A program made the position numbers and the translations under genes. Below the pieces are notes generated by a model. It was not told the DNA's origin and searched no databases. It saw only the letters and a list, made by a program, of their open reading frames with translations. This document shows, piece after piece, positions 1 through 7,349 of a DNA stretch of 27,804 bases; the first letter of the stretch is position 1, and every line of letters starts with the position of its first letter. The stretch covers positions 1 through 27,804 of the forward strand of contig DCXY01000031.1 in assembly GCA_002329155.1 (NCBI GenBank), given 5' to 3'. Origin of the DNA: Stenotrophomonas sp. UBA2124. Lineage in GTDB: Bacteria; Pseudomonadota; Gammaproteobacteria; Xanthomonadales; Xanthomonadaceae.

Positions 1-925
1 CGCAGTGGCCACCCCAGCGCGCTATCTGCAACTGCGCGCTGTCCGGCAGGTGCCAGTGGTCGAAGGTGGCGAAGGGAATCACCGGGTCGTCCTTGGCCAT
101 CAGGATGTCCGCCGGCACCTGCAGCCCAGCCAGCCGTTCGCCGGCAATGGAATAGCCGTCGAAGTAGGCCTGCAGCGAGCCGAAATCGGTATGCCGGCGC
201 ACCAGCCAGTCGGTCAGCGCGCGGATGTCCAGCGCCAGCACCGTGTCGTCGCAGTCGGCCAGCTCCGGGAACAAGGCGCGCTTGCGCCGCAGCGAGCCGG
301 TCCACTTGCGGTGGAAATACCAGTCGTACATTGCCGGCCCGGTCTCGATGCTTTCCATGGTCTGTGCCGGGTCCAGCACCGGGCACACCGAGGCCACATG
401 CAGCAGCGGCACGCCCGCGCAGGGCGCATGCAGGGCCAGCCGCAGCACGAAGTTGCCACCCAGCGAGTAACCGGCCGCCACCAGCGGCAAACCGGGAAAG
501 CGGCGGGCCACGTCACCGGCAGCCTGCACCACCTCGTCGATACGGCAGGAATGGAAGATGCCGGGGTTCAGGTGGTGGGTGTTGCCGTGATCGCGGAAGT
601 TCAGCCGCACCACGTCGAAGCCGGCCTGCAGCATGCGCGCGGCGGTCATGCGCATGTAGCTGGATTCGCTGCTGCCTTCCCAGCCGTGAAGCAGCAGCGC
701 CACACCGCAGGGTGTGCGCCCCGGCACACCACTGTGCCAGGCCTGCAGGCGCACGCCGTTGCCGCCGTCCAGGATCAACTCGCGGCTGACCGCGCCGGTG
801 GCGCCCAGCAGCTGCTGGCCACGGCGCAGGCGCACGCGGCTGGAGGCCAGCATCGACTGCAGGTGTGGATTGCGCAGCCAGCGCGGCGGCTGGTAGCTGG
901 TGGCGCTGAGCGGCGGCGTCAACAT
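1..925 (-). CDS. YheT-like alpha/beta-fold hydrolase (3' end outside window)
   Basis: A predicted alpha/beta-fold hydrolase of the YheT family (COG0429 type); the physiological substrate is unknown. Reading the minus strand from ATG at 925 gives 308 uninterrupted codons to the window edge. Visible are LLHGWEGSSESSY near residues 78-90 (oxyanion-hole region), RLNFRDHGN near 107-115, and the nucleophile elbow GYSLGGN with Ser154. The last residues in the window are GGHCG, the conserved YheT sequence that carries the catalytic His. The C-terminus, probably only a few tens of residues, lies beyond position 1. The start was chosen because it precedes the conserved YQPPRWLRNPHLQS segment; no good ribosome site is visible. 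It lies 51 nt downstream of the acyltransferase gene on the same strand and may be cotranscribed with it. Confidence 0.88.
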   Translation of the reverse strand, partial: MLTPPLSATSYQPPRWLRNPHLQSMLASSRVRLRRGQQLLGATGAVSRELILDGGNGVRLQAWHSGVPGRTPCGVALLLHGWEGSSESSYMRMTAARMLQAGFDVVRLNFRDHGNTHHLNPGIFHSCRIDEVVQAAGDVARRFPGLPLVAAGYSLGGNFVLRLALHAPCAGVPLLHVASVCPVLDPAQTMESIETGPAMYDWYFHRKWTGSLRRKRALFPELADCDDTVLALDIRALTDWLVRRHTDFGSLQAYFDGYSIAGERLAGLQVPADILMAKDDPVIPFATFDHWHLPDSAQLQIARWGGHC

Positions 926-976
926 GGCTGGCGGGCTGCGGTGAGACAACGGCAGGAGCGCGCGCCCGGCATCGCC

Positions 977-1768
977 CTACGGCCCTTCCATCACCGCCAC
1001 GATGCGCGCGCGCGAGGTTTCGGCAATGCGGCGACGGCCCTCCACATCGGTGGTGGCGATGGGTTCAAGAAAGTGCACCTCCGCGCGGCGCGGCGGCTCG
1101 CCCAGCAGGCGCACGAAATTGTCGAAGAAGTTCTCGTTGGGGCCGAAGGCCACCCGGGTCTGCGCGTCACCGCGTACGCCATAGCGCAGCGCCACCGGCT
1201 GCACCGGCACCCCGGTTTCCACCGCGGCCTGGAAGATGCGCGCGTGGAACGGCCCCACCGCACCACCGCCACGGGTGCGGCCTTCCGGGAACACCGCCAC
1301 CGGGCGCTGCTCGTTCAGGCGCTTGACCATCTCCTCCATCACCCCGCCCAGCGACTCGGTATTGCCGCGCTGGTGGTAGATGGTGTGGCCGCGGGTGGCC
1401 AGCCAGCCCACCAGCGGCCAGCCGGCAATCTCGCGCTTGGCCACAAAGCCCACCATCTTCTGGCTGTGGATCATGCAGATGTCCACCCAGCCCACGTGGT
1501 TTGCGACAAACAGTACCGGCCCCGGCAACGGCTGGCCGTAACGCTGCAGGCGGAAGCCGAACAGCCACATCAGCCAGCCCGACCACCAGCGGACGATGCG
1601 GTGTTCCAACGGATCGGCCGCGCTGCCAAGGCGGCCCAGCGGCGGGGTCATCAGCAGCAGGGTCAGCGGCAGGAACAGGACGATGTGAACCAGCAGCAGC
1701 GGTACGCGGTACAGATAGCGGATCACGCGGGCCACACCGCCCCGGCGTGCGGAACGGGGGGATGTCAT
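977..1768 (-). CDS. PlsC-type lysophospholipid acyltransferase
   Basis: A membrane glycerophospholipid acyltransferase of 263 aa. Family members transfer an acyl chain to lysophosphatidic acid (1-acylglycerol-3-phosphate) or another lysolipid at the inner membrane. The N-terminus has a hydrophobic segment at about residues 20-45, and a second apolar stretch covers 60-72. The catalytic H(X4)D motif is NHVGWVD (His91, Asp96). The substrate-binding FPEGRTR motif is at 160-166, and a VAKREIAGWPLVG block precedes it. These are the standard PlsC signatures at the expected spacing. Xanthomonads carry several PlsC paralogues, so the exact lipid substrate (phosphatidic acid synthesis or lyso-ornithine lipid) cannot be decided here. 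The gene is divergent from the PAS-GGDEF-EAL gene; the 188-nt gap between them must hold both promoters. Confidence 0.9.
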   Translation of the reverse strand: MTSPRSARRGGVARVIRYLYRVPLLLVHIVLFLPLTLLLMTPPLGRLGSAADPLEHRIVRWWSGWLMWLFGFRLQRYGQPLPGPVLFVANHVGWVDICMIHSQKMVGFVAKREIAGWPLVGWLATRGHTIYHQRGNTESLGGVMEEMVKRLNEQRPVAVFPEGRTRGGGAVGPFHARIFQAAVETGVPVQPVALRYGVRGDAQTRVAFGPNENFFDNFVRLLGEPPRRAEVHFLEPIATTDVEGRRRIAETSRARIVAVMEGP

Positions 1769-1956
1769 CCGCGCACGATACCGGATGGGACAAGGCTTGT
1801 GCCACCACGTTTTTCAGGCCATGGTGTGGGCCCATGCAGGCGTGACGCAGACCTGTGCCGGCTTGACCGGCATGGCGATGACGGGGGCACACTTGCACGC
1901 CGGCCGTGGTCTGCCACGGTGGCAAGGGGGTGAGACGGGGGCAAACTCAGGGGAAC

Positions 1957-4518
1957 ATGGTGATGGGTAGGCAGCTGCTGTCCTCTACCGAAGACATGCT
2001 GCATTTCTTTTCTGCCGCGCTTGAGCGCATTGGCAGCGGGGTGATCCTGTTCAATGAACAGAACGCCATCCTGTATATCAACCGCGCCATGGAGACCATC
2101 TCGGGCTGGTCACGCAGCGAGGTGCTGGGCCGCAACCTGGGCATGCTGGCGCCGCCCAGCATGCGCGAGCGCTACGACACCCGGCTTTACCCCGGTGCCA
2201 GCAACCGCGTGCAGGAGCTGACCGAGGCCCCGCATGACATACAGCTGATCCGCAAGGACGGCAGCGCCTGCTGGATCAACGTCAATCTGTCCAAAGTCAG
2301 CAATGACGGCCGCGACCTGCAGCTGGCGCTGGTCAGCGACGTCACCGCCAAACGCCAGGCCAAGGAGCGCGAGCGGCTGCTGTCGCTGGGTTTCGATGAA
2401 ACCCAGAGCGCGGTGCTGATCACCGACCCGGAAGGCCGCATCGTCTACCCCAACAAGGGCTTCGCGCGCCTGTTCGGCTTCCTCGACAGCGAGTCGCTGG
2501 GCCGTTACGTGCCCTCGCTGCTCGCCCCGGGCCGCTATTCGGCAGAGCAGATGGCCGCCTACACCGCCCGGCTGATGGCCGGCCACCACATCCGCGCCGA
2601 CGAACTTCTGTTCCACAAGGACGGCCAGCCGCTCTGGTGTTCGGTCAGCACCAACCCCATCATCGACGACTACGGCGCACTGGTGAATCTGGTCATCGTG
2701 CTGACCGACATCACGCCGACCAAGATGCACGAGGTGCTGCACCAGCGCATGCTCGAAGCGATGGTGCGCGAGGTACCCACCGTCGAGATCATGGCCATGA
2801 TGTGCCGTGAGGTGGAGAAGATCGCCCCGCACGTGCTGTGCTCGTTGCTGCGGGTGGAAGACGACCGCCTGCGCACGCTGGCCGCGCCCAGCCTTCCCGA
2901 TGCCTACAACCGGCTGGTGGACGGCATCCATATCGGCCCGCATACAGGCAGCTGCGGCACCGCCGCGCACAGCGGCCAACCGGTGATCACCCGCGACATC
3001 GCCACCGACCCCAACTGGGAGGGCATCAGCCACCTGGCCCTGCAGTACGGCCTGGCCGCGTGCTGGTCCACGCCCATCAAGGCCAGCGATGGCCGTGTGC
3101 TGGGCACCTTCGCCTTCTACTACCGTGAGCCCACCGAACCGGACAGCCTGCAGCGGCGCCTGGTCGAGGTGATCGTGCACCTGTGCGCCCTGGCGCTGGA
3201 ACGCGAGGAAACCCGCCAGCGCATCCGCCGGCTGGCCTTCTATGACGAGCTGACTGGCCTGCCCAACCGCAGCCTGCTGCACGCGCAGGCCGACCAGGCC
3301 ATCAGCGCCGCCGGCCACGACGAACAATCGCTGGCGGTGCTGTTCATCGACCTGGACCGCTTCAAGCAGGTCAACGAATCGCTGGGCCACCTGGGTGGCG
3401 ACGAGCTGCTGCGCAACGTGGCCAAGCGCCTGCAGGAGCAGGCCGGCCCGCTGGACATCGTCGGCCGCCTGTCCGGCGACGAGTTCGTGGTGGTGCTCAA
3501 CCGCTGCGATGCGCCGGGCGCGGCCGAACGCAGCGACCGCATGCTGCGCGCCCTGGGGCAACCGCTGCGGGTGGGCGAAGTGGACCTGCGGCCCTCGGCC
3601 AGCATCGGCATCAGCCTGTTCCCGCATGACGGCTCGGACATGGAAACCCTGCTGCACCATGCCGACATGGCCATGTACCAGGCCAAGCAGAATGGCCGCA
3701 GCCACGCCTTCTACAGCAGTGAGATGGACCGCGGCGCACAGGAACGGCTGGCGCTGGAAACCGCCCTGCACGAGGCACTGAGCGAAGGCCAGCTGCGGCT
3801 GCATTACCAGCCGCAGATCGACATCCGCAGCGGCAGGCTGCATGGCGTTGAAGCACTGACCCGCTGGAAACACCCGCGTCTGGGCACGGTGCAGCCGGAG
3901 CGTTTCATTCCGCTGGCCGAAGAGGCCGGCCTGATCGACATGCTCAGCCAGTGGGTGCTGCGCGAAACCTGCCGCCAGCTCGCCGCATGGCGGCGCGAGG
4001 GGCTGGCGGTGCCTACGGTATCAGTGAACCTGTCACCCACCAATTTCCAGAACCCCGAGCTGCCGGGCTTGATTGATTCGATTCTGCGTGGGCAGTCGCT
4101 CAAGGCGGCCGATCTGACCCTGGAGATCACCGAGGACATGCTGCTCAACGCGGCCCCAGGCACCCTGCATACGCTGCACCAGGTGCATGCACTGGGTGTG
4201 CGTCTGTCCATGGACGATTTCGGCACCGGCTATTCCAGCCTGAGCTACCTGCGCCAGCTGCCCATCGACGAACTCAAGCTGGACCGCAGCTTCGTGCAGG
4301 GCATCGACCACGACAGCGTGGCCCGCGCCCTCACCCAGGCCATCGCCCACATCGGCCAGAGTCTGCAGCTGAAGGTGGTGGCCGAAGGCGTGGAAACCAG
4401 CGAGCAACTGCGCCTGCTCGGCGAGCAGGGCTACGACATCGCCCAGGGCTTCCTGTTCACCCCTGCGCTGCCGGCGGCGGAGCTGGCGGAGTGGGTGCGG
4501 GGGAATTTGCCGGGGTGA
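1957..4518 (+). CDS. PAS-PAS-GAF-GGDEF-EAL c-di-GMP signalling protein (DosP-like)
   Basis: A soluble cyclic-di-GMP turnover protein of 853 aa. Domain order: PAS at about 10-125, PAS at 130-255, GAF at 270-415, GGDEF at 420-580, EAL at 595-845. This is the architecture of E. coli DosP, and the resemblance runs the full length. The EAL domain looks fully active: EAL (632-634), SVNLSP, EITED, DDFGTGYSS, ELKLDRSF and AEGVET all keep the metal and substrate residues. The GGDEF site reads SGDEF (506-510), so cyclase activity is uncertain; it may act as a GTP-sensing domain. A ribosome site (AGGGG at 1949-1953) serves ATG 1957 or, at better spacing, ATG 1963. An in-frame ATG at 1906 has no ribosome site. 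By remembered alignment with DosP, the heme ligands of the first PAS are not conserved. A phosphodiesterase role is likely; the sensed signal is unknown. Confidence 0.93.
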   Translation: MVMGRQLLSSTEDMLHFFSAALERIGSGVILFNEQNAILYINRAMETISGWSRSEVLGRNLGMLAPPSMRERYDTRLYPGASNRVQELTEAPHDIQLIRKDGSACWINVNLSKVSNDGRDLQLALVSDVTAKRQAKERERLLSLGFDETQSAVLITDPEGRIVYPNKGFARLFGFLDSESLGRYVPSLLAPGRYSAEQMAAYTARLMAGHHIRADELLFHKDGQPLWCSVSTNPIIDDYGALVNLVIVLTDITPTKMHEVLHQRMLEAMVREVPTVEIMAMMCREVEKIAPHVLCSLLRVEDDRLRTLAAPSLPDAYNRLVDGIHIGPHTGSCGTAAHSGQPVITRDIATDPNWEGISHLALQYGLAACWSTPIKASDGRVLGTFAFYYREPTEPDSLQRRLVEVIVHLCALALEREETRQRIRRLAFYDELTGLPNRSLLHAQADQAISAAGHDEQSLAVLFIDLDRFKQVNESLGHLGGDELLRNVAKRLQEQAGPLDIVGRLSGDEFVVVLNRCDAPGAAERSDRMLRALGQPLRVGEVDLRPSASIGISLFPHDGSDMETLLHHADMAMYQAKQNGRSHAFYSSEMDRGAQERLALETALHEALSEGQLRLHYQPQIDIRSGRLHGVEALTRWKHPRLGTVQPERFIPLAEEAGLIDMLSQWVLRETCRQLAAWRREGLAVPTVSVNLSPTNFQNPELPGLIDSILRGQSLKAADLTLEITEDMLLNAAPGTLHTLHQVHALGVRLSMDDFGTGYSSLSYLRQLPIDELKLDRSFVQGIDHDSVARALTQAIAHIGQSLQLKVVAEGVETSEQLRLLGEQGYDIAQGFLFTPALPAAELAEWVRGNLPG

Positions 4519-4620
4519 GATGCGTGAGTAAAAGCCTGCGGGACGAAGCACGAAATGCCATTGATCTTCTATTGAACGACTAGATGGACCCCTACTACCG
4601 CAAGGCCTAGCCCATAGGTA

Positions 4621-4745
4621 TAGGTAATCGGTTGATCAAAGACAGTTTCTGAGAAACGGAGCCGGAAACGCATTTCTACGGAAAAATGCATTCTGATCAA
4701 TTGCCCAAGGCTTCACCATATTTCAGCGTGGCTTGAACTTAAGGC
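4621..4745 (+). promoter_or_regulatory. AT-rich leader with short inverted repeats upstream of the coiled-coil gene
   Basis: The 248-nt gap 4519-4766 is visibly richer in A/T than the flanking genes and holds no convincing ORF. It contains a perfect 6-bp-arm palindrome, GTTTCTGAGAAAC, at 4645-4657. A second inverted repeat is GCATTT (4670-4675) with AAATGC (4684-4689). Two TGATCA palindromes lie just outside them. These are plausible operator or promoter elements for the downstream gene, but no clear -35/-10 pair was found and the role is inference. Confidence 0.25.
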
Positions 4746-4766
4746 AACCACCTCTCGCAGGACACC

Positions 4767-5606
4767 ATGCAACCGATTGAGTTCTTTCTTGAGCTGGCAA
4801 AGCAGATTCCGTCCACCATTTGGGCGGCTGCTGTCGCCTCCGTACTCACACTGACCGGTGTTGCGCTCTCCAACAGGAGCAACACCAAGCGGCTTCTGCA
4901 CCAGCTTTCGCATGATTCCCAAGAAAAGCATAAAGAACGTAATGCCACGATGCGGCGTGACGTATACCTTAGAGCCGCCGAGGAGATGGCTGGGATTGGG
5001 CACTACTTGGGTGGACTTCCTCTAATGGATCCCATTCGAGAGAACCTAAGCAAAGGACTCGTCGAACCCCTTCGTGTCTTCGCAAAAGTTCAACTAGTCT
5101 CGGAACCAGGAACCACAGAGCTCGTCGGAGAGCTGACTACCCGCTACAGCGAGATATTCTTAACCTTACTAGGACAAGCTCAGCCCGTTCACGACCTGAA
5201 GATTGAGATCGACATTGCAAACGACTCGTACTTGAAAAGCCAGGCAGAAGTTGATCGAACATTAGCTGAAATGCGGCAACTCAACGAATCGGGAGAGTCT
5301 GATCCATCTCGCTATGAGGCGTTGAGGCTGTCATTCGAGCACGTACAGTCACTTGCAATCGAGTTCGCCCAAGAGCGGCAGGCGCTTTATGAACAACATG
5401 GCGCCGCGCTTAAAGCGTTTACAACTCAGCTGATGCAGGAAATGAGGTCAATAGGCCCACTTCAAGTTCGTGTGATCTCGTCTATACGACGGGAACTGAG
5501 ATTGGAAACCGACATCTCGGAGTATGAGTCCCGTCTCCAACAGAACTGGGAGCGGCTGGATGAGAAGCTTGCCAAGCTACTTGATCAAATGGGTCATGAT
5601 AGATAG
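4767..5606 (+). CDS. Hypothetical membrane-anchored coiled-coil protein
   Basis: A protein of 279 aa that I do not recognise. It has one N-terminal transmembrane segment (about residues 17-36, IWAAAVASVLTLTGVALS). A basic, charged stretch follows at 37-65, and then a long helical, heptad-like body, strongest from about 140 to the C-terminus and rich in E, Q, R and L. The expected form is a single-pass inner-membrane anchor with a cytoplasmic coiled-coil domain. Start ATG 4767 has AGGA about 4 nt upstream. Its base composition and codon use are clearly less GC-biased than the genes on either side (many codons ending in A or T), suggesting recent acquisition. It stands alone: a DosP-like gene lies upstream and a broken GFA gene downstream. 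No enzymatic motif is visible, so a role in defence or stress is only a guess from its accessory setting. Confidence 0.8.
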   Translation: MQPIEFFLELAKQIPSTIWAAAVASVLTLTGVALSNRSNTKRLLHQLSHDSQEKHKERNATMRRDVYLRAAEEMAGIGHYLGGLPLMDPIRENLSKGLVEPLRVFAKVQLVSEPGTTELVGELTTRYSEIFLTLLGQAQPVHDLKIEIDIANDSYLKSQAEVDRTLAEMRQLNESGESDPSRYEALRLSFEHVQSLAIEFAQERQALYEQHGAALKAFTTQLMQEMRSIGPLQVRVISSIRRELRLETDISEYESRLQQNWERLDEKLAKLLDQMGHDR

Positions 5607-5699
5607 CTCGCTCTATTTCTAACGGCTGATCGTCCGCGAATTTTTACGTCAAGAAATCCTCTTAGCCTGTAACGGGTGCCTGCCATACTGTAACCAACA

Positions 5700-5753
5700 G
5701 GAGCGTCGAAGCACGCGACCAAAGTCTGACGCAAGACACTTTTTCGACGCTCC
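5700..5753. repeat. 11-bp-arm inverted repeat ahead of the GFA pseudogene
   Basis: GGAGCGTCGAA at 5700-5710 is exactly inverted as TTCGACGCTCC at 5743-5753, with a 32-nt spacer. It lies between the coiled-coil gene and the GFA pseudogene, ending 16 nt before the GFA start codon. It could be a long-loop hairpin in the leader, a pair of operator half-sites, or the terminal repeats of a very small element. No other copy was noticed in the window. Confidence 0.45.
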
Positions 5754-5769
5754 AAAAGCAGAGCACCCA

Positions 5770-6171
5770 ATGACCACAAAACACACCGGCTCATGCCTGT
5801 GCGGCGAAGTCCGCTACTAGGTTGAAGGGTCGTTCGAGCGGTTCTATCTGTGCCACTGCGCGCACTGCCGCAAGGACACCGGTTCGGCACATGCGGCCAA
5901 CCTGTTTTCATCCAGTGCCCGGCTGACGTGGCTCACCGGCCTTGCATCACGCGCGGTCTACCGGCTGCCCGATACCCGCCACGTCCGCAGCTTCTGCACC
6001 AACTGCGGGTCGGCACTTCCGGTGTCAGGCGAGGGCCTGGTCGTCGTTCCGGCAGGCAAGCTGGATACCGCTATCGCCATCACGCCGGACGGCAACATCT
6101 TCACCGCGAGCCGCGCAACGTGGGATCACGATCTCCACACGGCAAAGGACTTTCTTGGCTTCCCGGGCTAA
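5770..6171 (+). pseudogene. GFA-family (CENP-V/GFA) zinc protein interrupted by one TAG codon
   Basis: Reading from ATG 5770 gives a complete 133-codon GFA-domain protein except for an in-frame TAG at 5818-5820 (codon 17). The family contains glutathione-dependent formaldehyde-activating-like proteins that bind zinc through cysteine clusters. All expected clusters are present: GSCLCGEVRY just before the stop, YLCHCAHCRKDTG after it, and SFCTNCGS further on; the frame then stays open to TAA 6171. The residue at the stop is most likely Glu (GAG to TAG, one base), since relatives read EVRYEVEG. There is no other lesion, so the break is either very recent, a sequencing error, or suppressed. A downstream restart would lose the first two zinc-binding cysteines. 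Confidence 0.85.
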
Positions 6172-6237
6172 GCGGCGCAGGCGCAACGCAAACCGGCACC
6201 ACCACGCGGCACCGGCTTGAACGAAGCCTCACACCCT

Positions 6238-6466
6238 TCAGCTTCTGGCAACAACGGCCAGCGTGAGCCGCGACATACAGACCAGCTTGCCGGCGTCGTT
6301 CTCGATACGGATTTCCCACACCTGCGTGGTGCGGCCCACATGCAGCGCGGGCGGTGCCGGTGACCACGCCGTCGGGGGCGGCGCGCAGATGGTTGGCGTT
6401 GATCTCCAGCCCCACGCAGACCTCGCTCGCCTGATCCACGCACAGGTTGCCGGCGCTGCTGCCCAG
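6238..6466 (-). pseudogene. Truncated, frameshifted copy of the downstream thioesterase gene
   Basis: The minus strand of this stretch repeats the 3' half of the thioesterase gene at 7350-7778. Aligned by hand, 6251-6466 matches 7363-7580 with about 13 mismatches and a 2-nt deletion near 6348. Translated in two frames it gives GSSAGNLCVD and CVGLEINANHLRAAPDG, then, after the shift, VWEIRIENDAGKLVCMSR and LTLAVVARS ending in TGA at 6238-6240. The 5' half with the catalytic Gln, His and Glu is absent: similarity stops abruptly at 6466. This is a non-functional fragment. With the intact copy it forms a direct repeat around the BLUF cassette. The flanks 6172-6237 and 6467-6554 hold no recognisable gene. 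Confidence 0.88.
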
Positions 6467-6554
6467 CGCATTCCCTTCGGCAGGACGTTGCGCTCCATAG
6501 CACGCCTGCGTGAAGGTTTCGGTGTAAAGCCTTCACTGCAGTAGCGTACCGTCA

Positions 6555-6824
6555 ATGCATACCCCTCGTTTTTTGGAAGTGGGTGTGACGTTACTTGAAG
6601 TGTTTCTGAGGGGGCCGGGCGGAGAGCTGCGGCAGGTTCGTGAACTTGAACCGTCTCTGGCGATGCAGTGCAACCCGCAGCTTGCGGAGGGCCTGCGCTT
6701 GCCGCTTCCACACGATGGCTGGGCCATCGACAGCGAAGGACGGGTTGCCAAGCGGGTTCGCGAAAACGGCTATGCCTACGAAGAGGGATTGCAGGGCGGC
6801 CTGTGGGAGCTGGTGGTCCGATGA
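6555..6824 (+). CDS. Small hypothetical protein, cotranslated with BLUF gene
   Basis: An 89-aa acidic ORF of unknown function that I do not recognise. It contains no signal peptide, membrane segment, or cysteine cluster. Its stop codon overlaps the start of the BLUF gene (ATGA at 6821-6824), so the two are almost certainly translationally coupled, which is the main support for its being a real gene. The start is uncertain: ATG 6555 has no good ribosome site, and ATG 6663 (residue 37) is also possible. An inverted repeat, GTGAAGG (6510-6516) with CCTTCAC (6530-6536), lies just upstream and may mark the control region. The pair sits inside the segment bounded by thioesterase direct repeats. It could be a partner or regulator of the light sensor; that is inference from position only. 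Confidence 0.6.
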   Translation: MHTPRFLEVGVTLLEVFLRGPGGELRQVRELEPSLAMQCNPQLAEGLRLPLPHDGWAIDSEGRVAKRVRENGYAYEEGLQGGLWELVVR

Positions 6825-7279
6825 GCGCACAGCCCACCACCACGCGCGCCATCGCCTATGTAAGCCGTGCGGTTGCCGGCTTGACCAACGAGGATCTGGA
6901 CAGGCTGCTGGTTGATGCACGCGCTCACAACAAGGTGCAGGGCGTCACCGGCGTGCTGCTTTACGACGGCTCACGCTTTTTCCAATACCTGGAAGGCTCG
7001 CCACAGTCGGTCGAACGCATCTATTCGCGCATCGTGTCGTCCTACATGCATACCGGGCTTGAGGTGCTGTTCGACAATCAGGTGCCCGATGCGTACTTCA
7101 GCCAATGGCACATGGGCTGCAGCATGACCACGGGCAGCGTACTCCAGCAGTTGAGCACCAGAATGTGGACGCGTGAAGCCAAAGGTCTGCAGGTGGATGC
7201 ACAGCCGGATGTGCCGCCTGTGATCCATGAGCTGGTGGAGTTCTGGAACCAGGCACACGCCACGCCCAATGCCCGCTGA
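6821..7279 (+). CDS. Stand-alone BLUF-domain blue-light sensor
   Basis: A 152-aa protein consisting of a BLUF domain (flavin-binding blue-light sensor) over about residues 8-100, plus a short helical C-terminal tail. The flavin-site residues of the family can all be placed: Tyr13 (IAYVSR), Asn37 (ARAHNK), Gln55 (FFQYLEG), and Trp96 with Met98 (SQWHMG). FAD binding and the Tyr-Gln photocycle are therefore expected. No effector domain (EAL, GGDEF, cyclase, HTH) is fused, so it should signal by protein-protein contact, as short BLUF proteins do. It overlaps the 89-aa gene by ATGA, making that protein a candidate partner. A c-di-GMP phosphodiesterase gene lies about 2.3 kb upstream, but nothing in the sequence links the two directly. 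Confidence 0.92.
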   Translation: MSAQPTTTRAIAYVSRAVAGLTNEDLDRLLVDARAHNKVQGVTGVLLYDGSRFFQYLEGSPQSVERIYSRIVSSYMHTGLEVLFDNQVPDAYFSQWHMGCSMTTGSVLQQLSTRMWTREAKGLQVDAQPDVPPVIHELVEFWNQAHATPNAR

Positions 7280-7349
7280 GTCTGTGGTCAGCGGCTTGTC
7301 CGGGTAGTGATTCGGCATCAACCAGAGCTGCCGGGTGATCCCCGGACTG

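Noticed and set aside
5..1933. Long plus-strand open frame of 642 codons
   Set aside because: It is antisense to the YheT-like and PlsC-like genes, both with clear family motifs; its translation is His/Arg/Gln-rich shadow typical of high-GC DNA.
2110..3873. Minus-strand open frame of 587 codons
   Set aside because: Antisense to the well-supported PAS-GGDEF-EAL gene; no motif in its translation.
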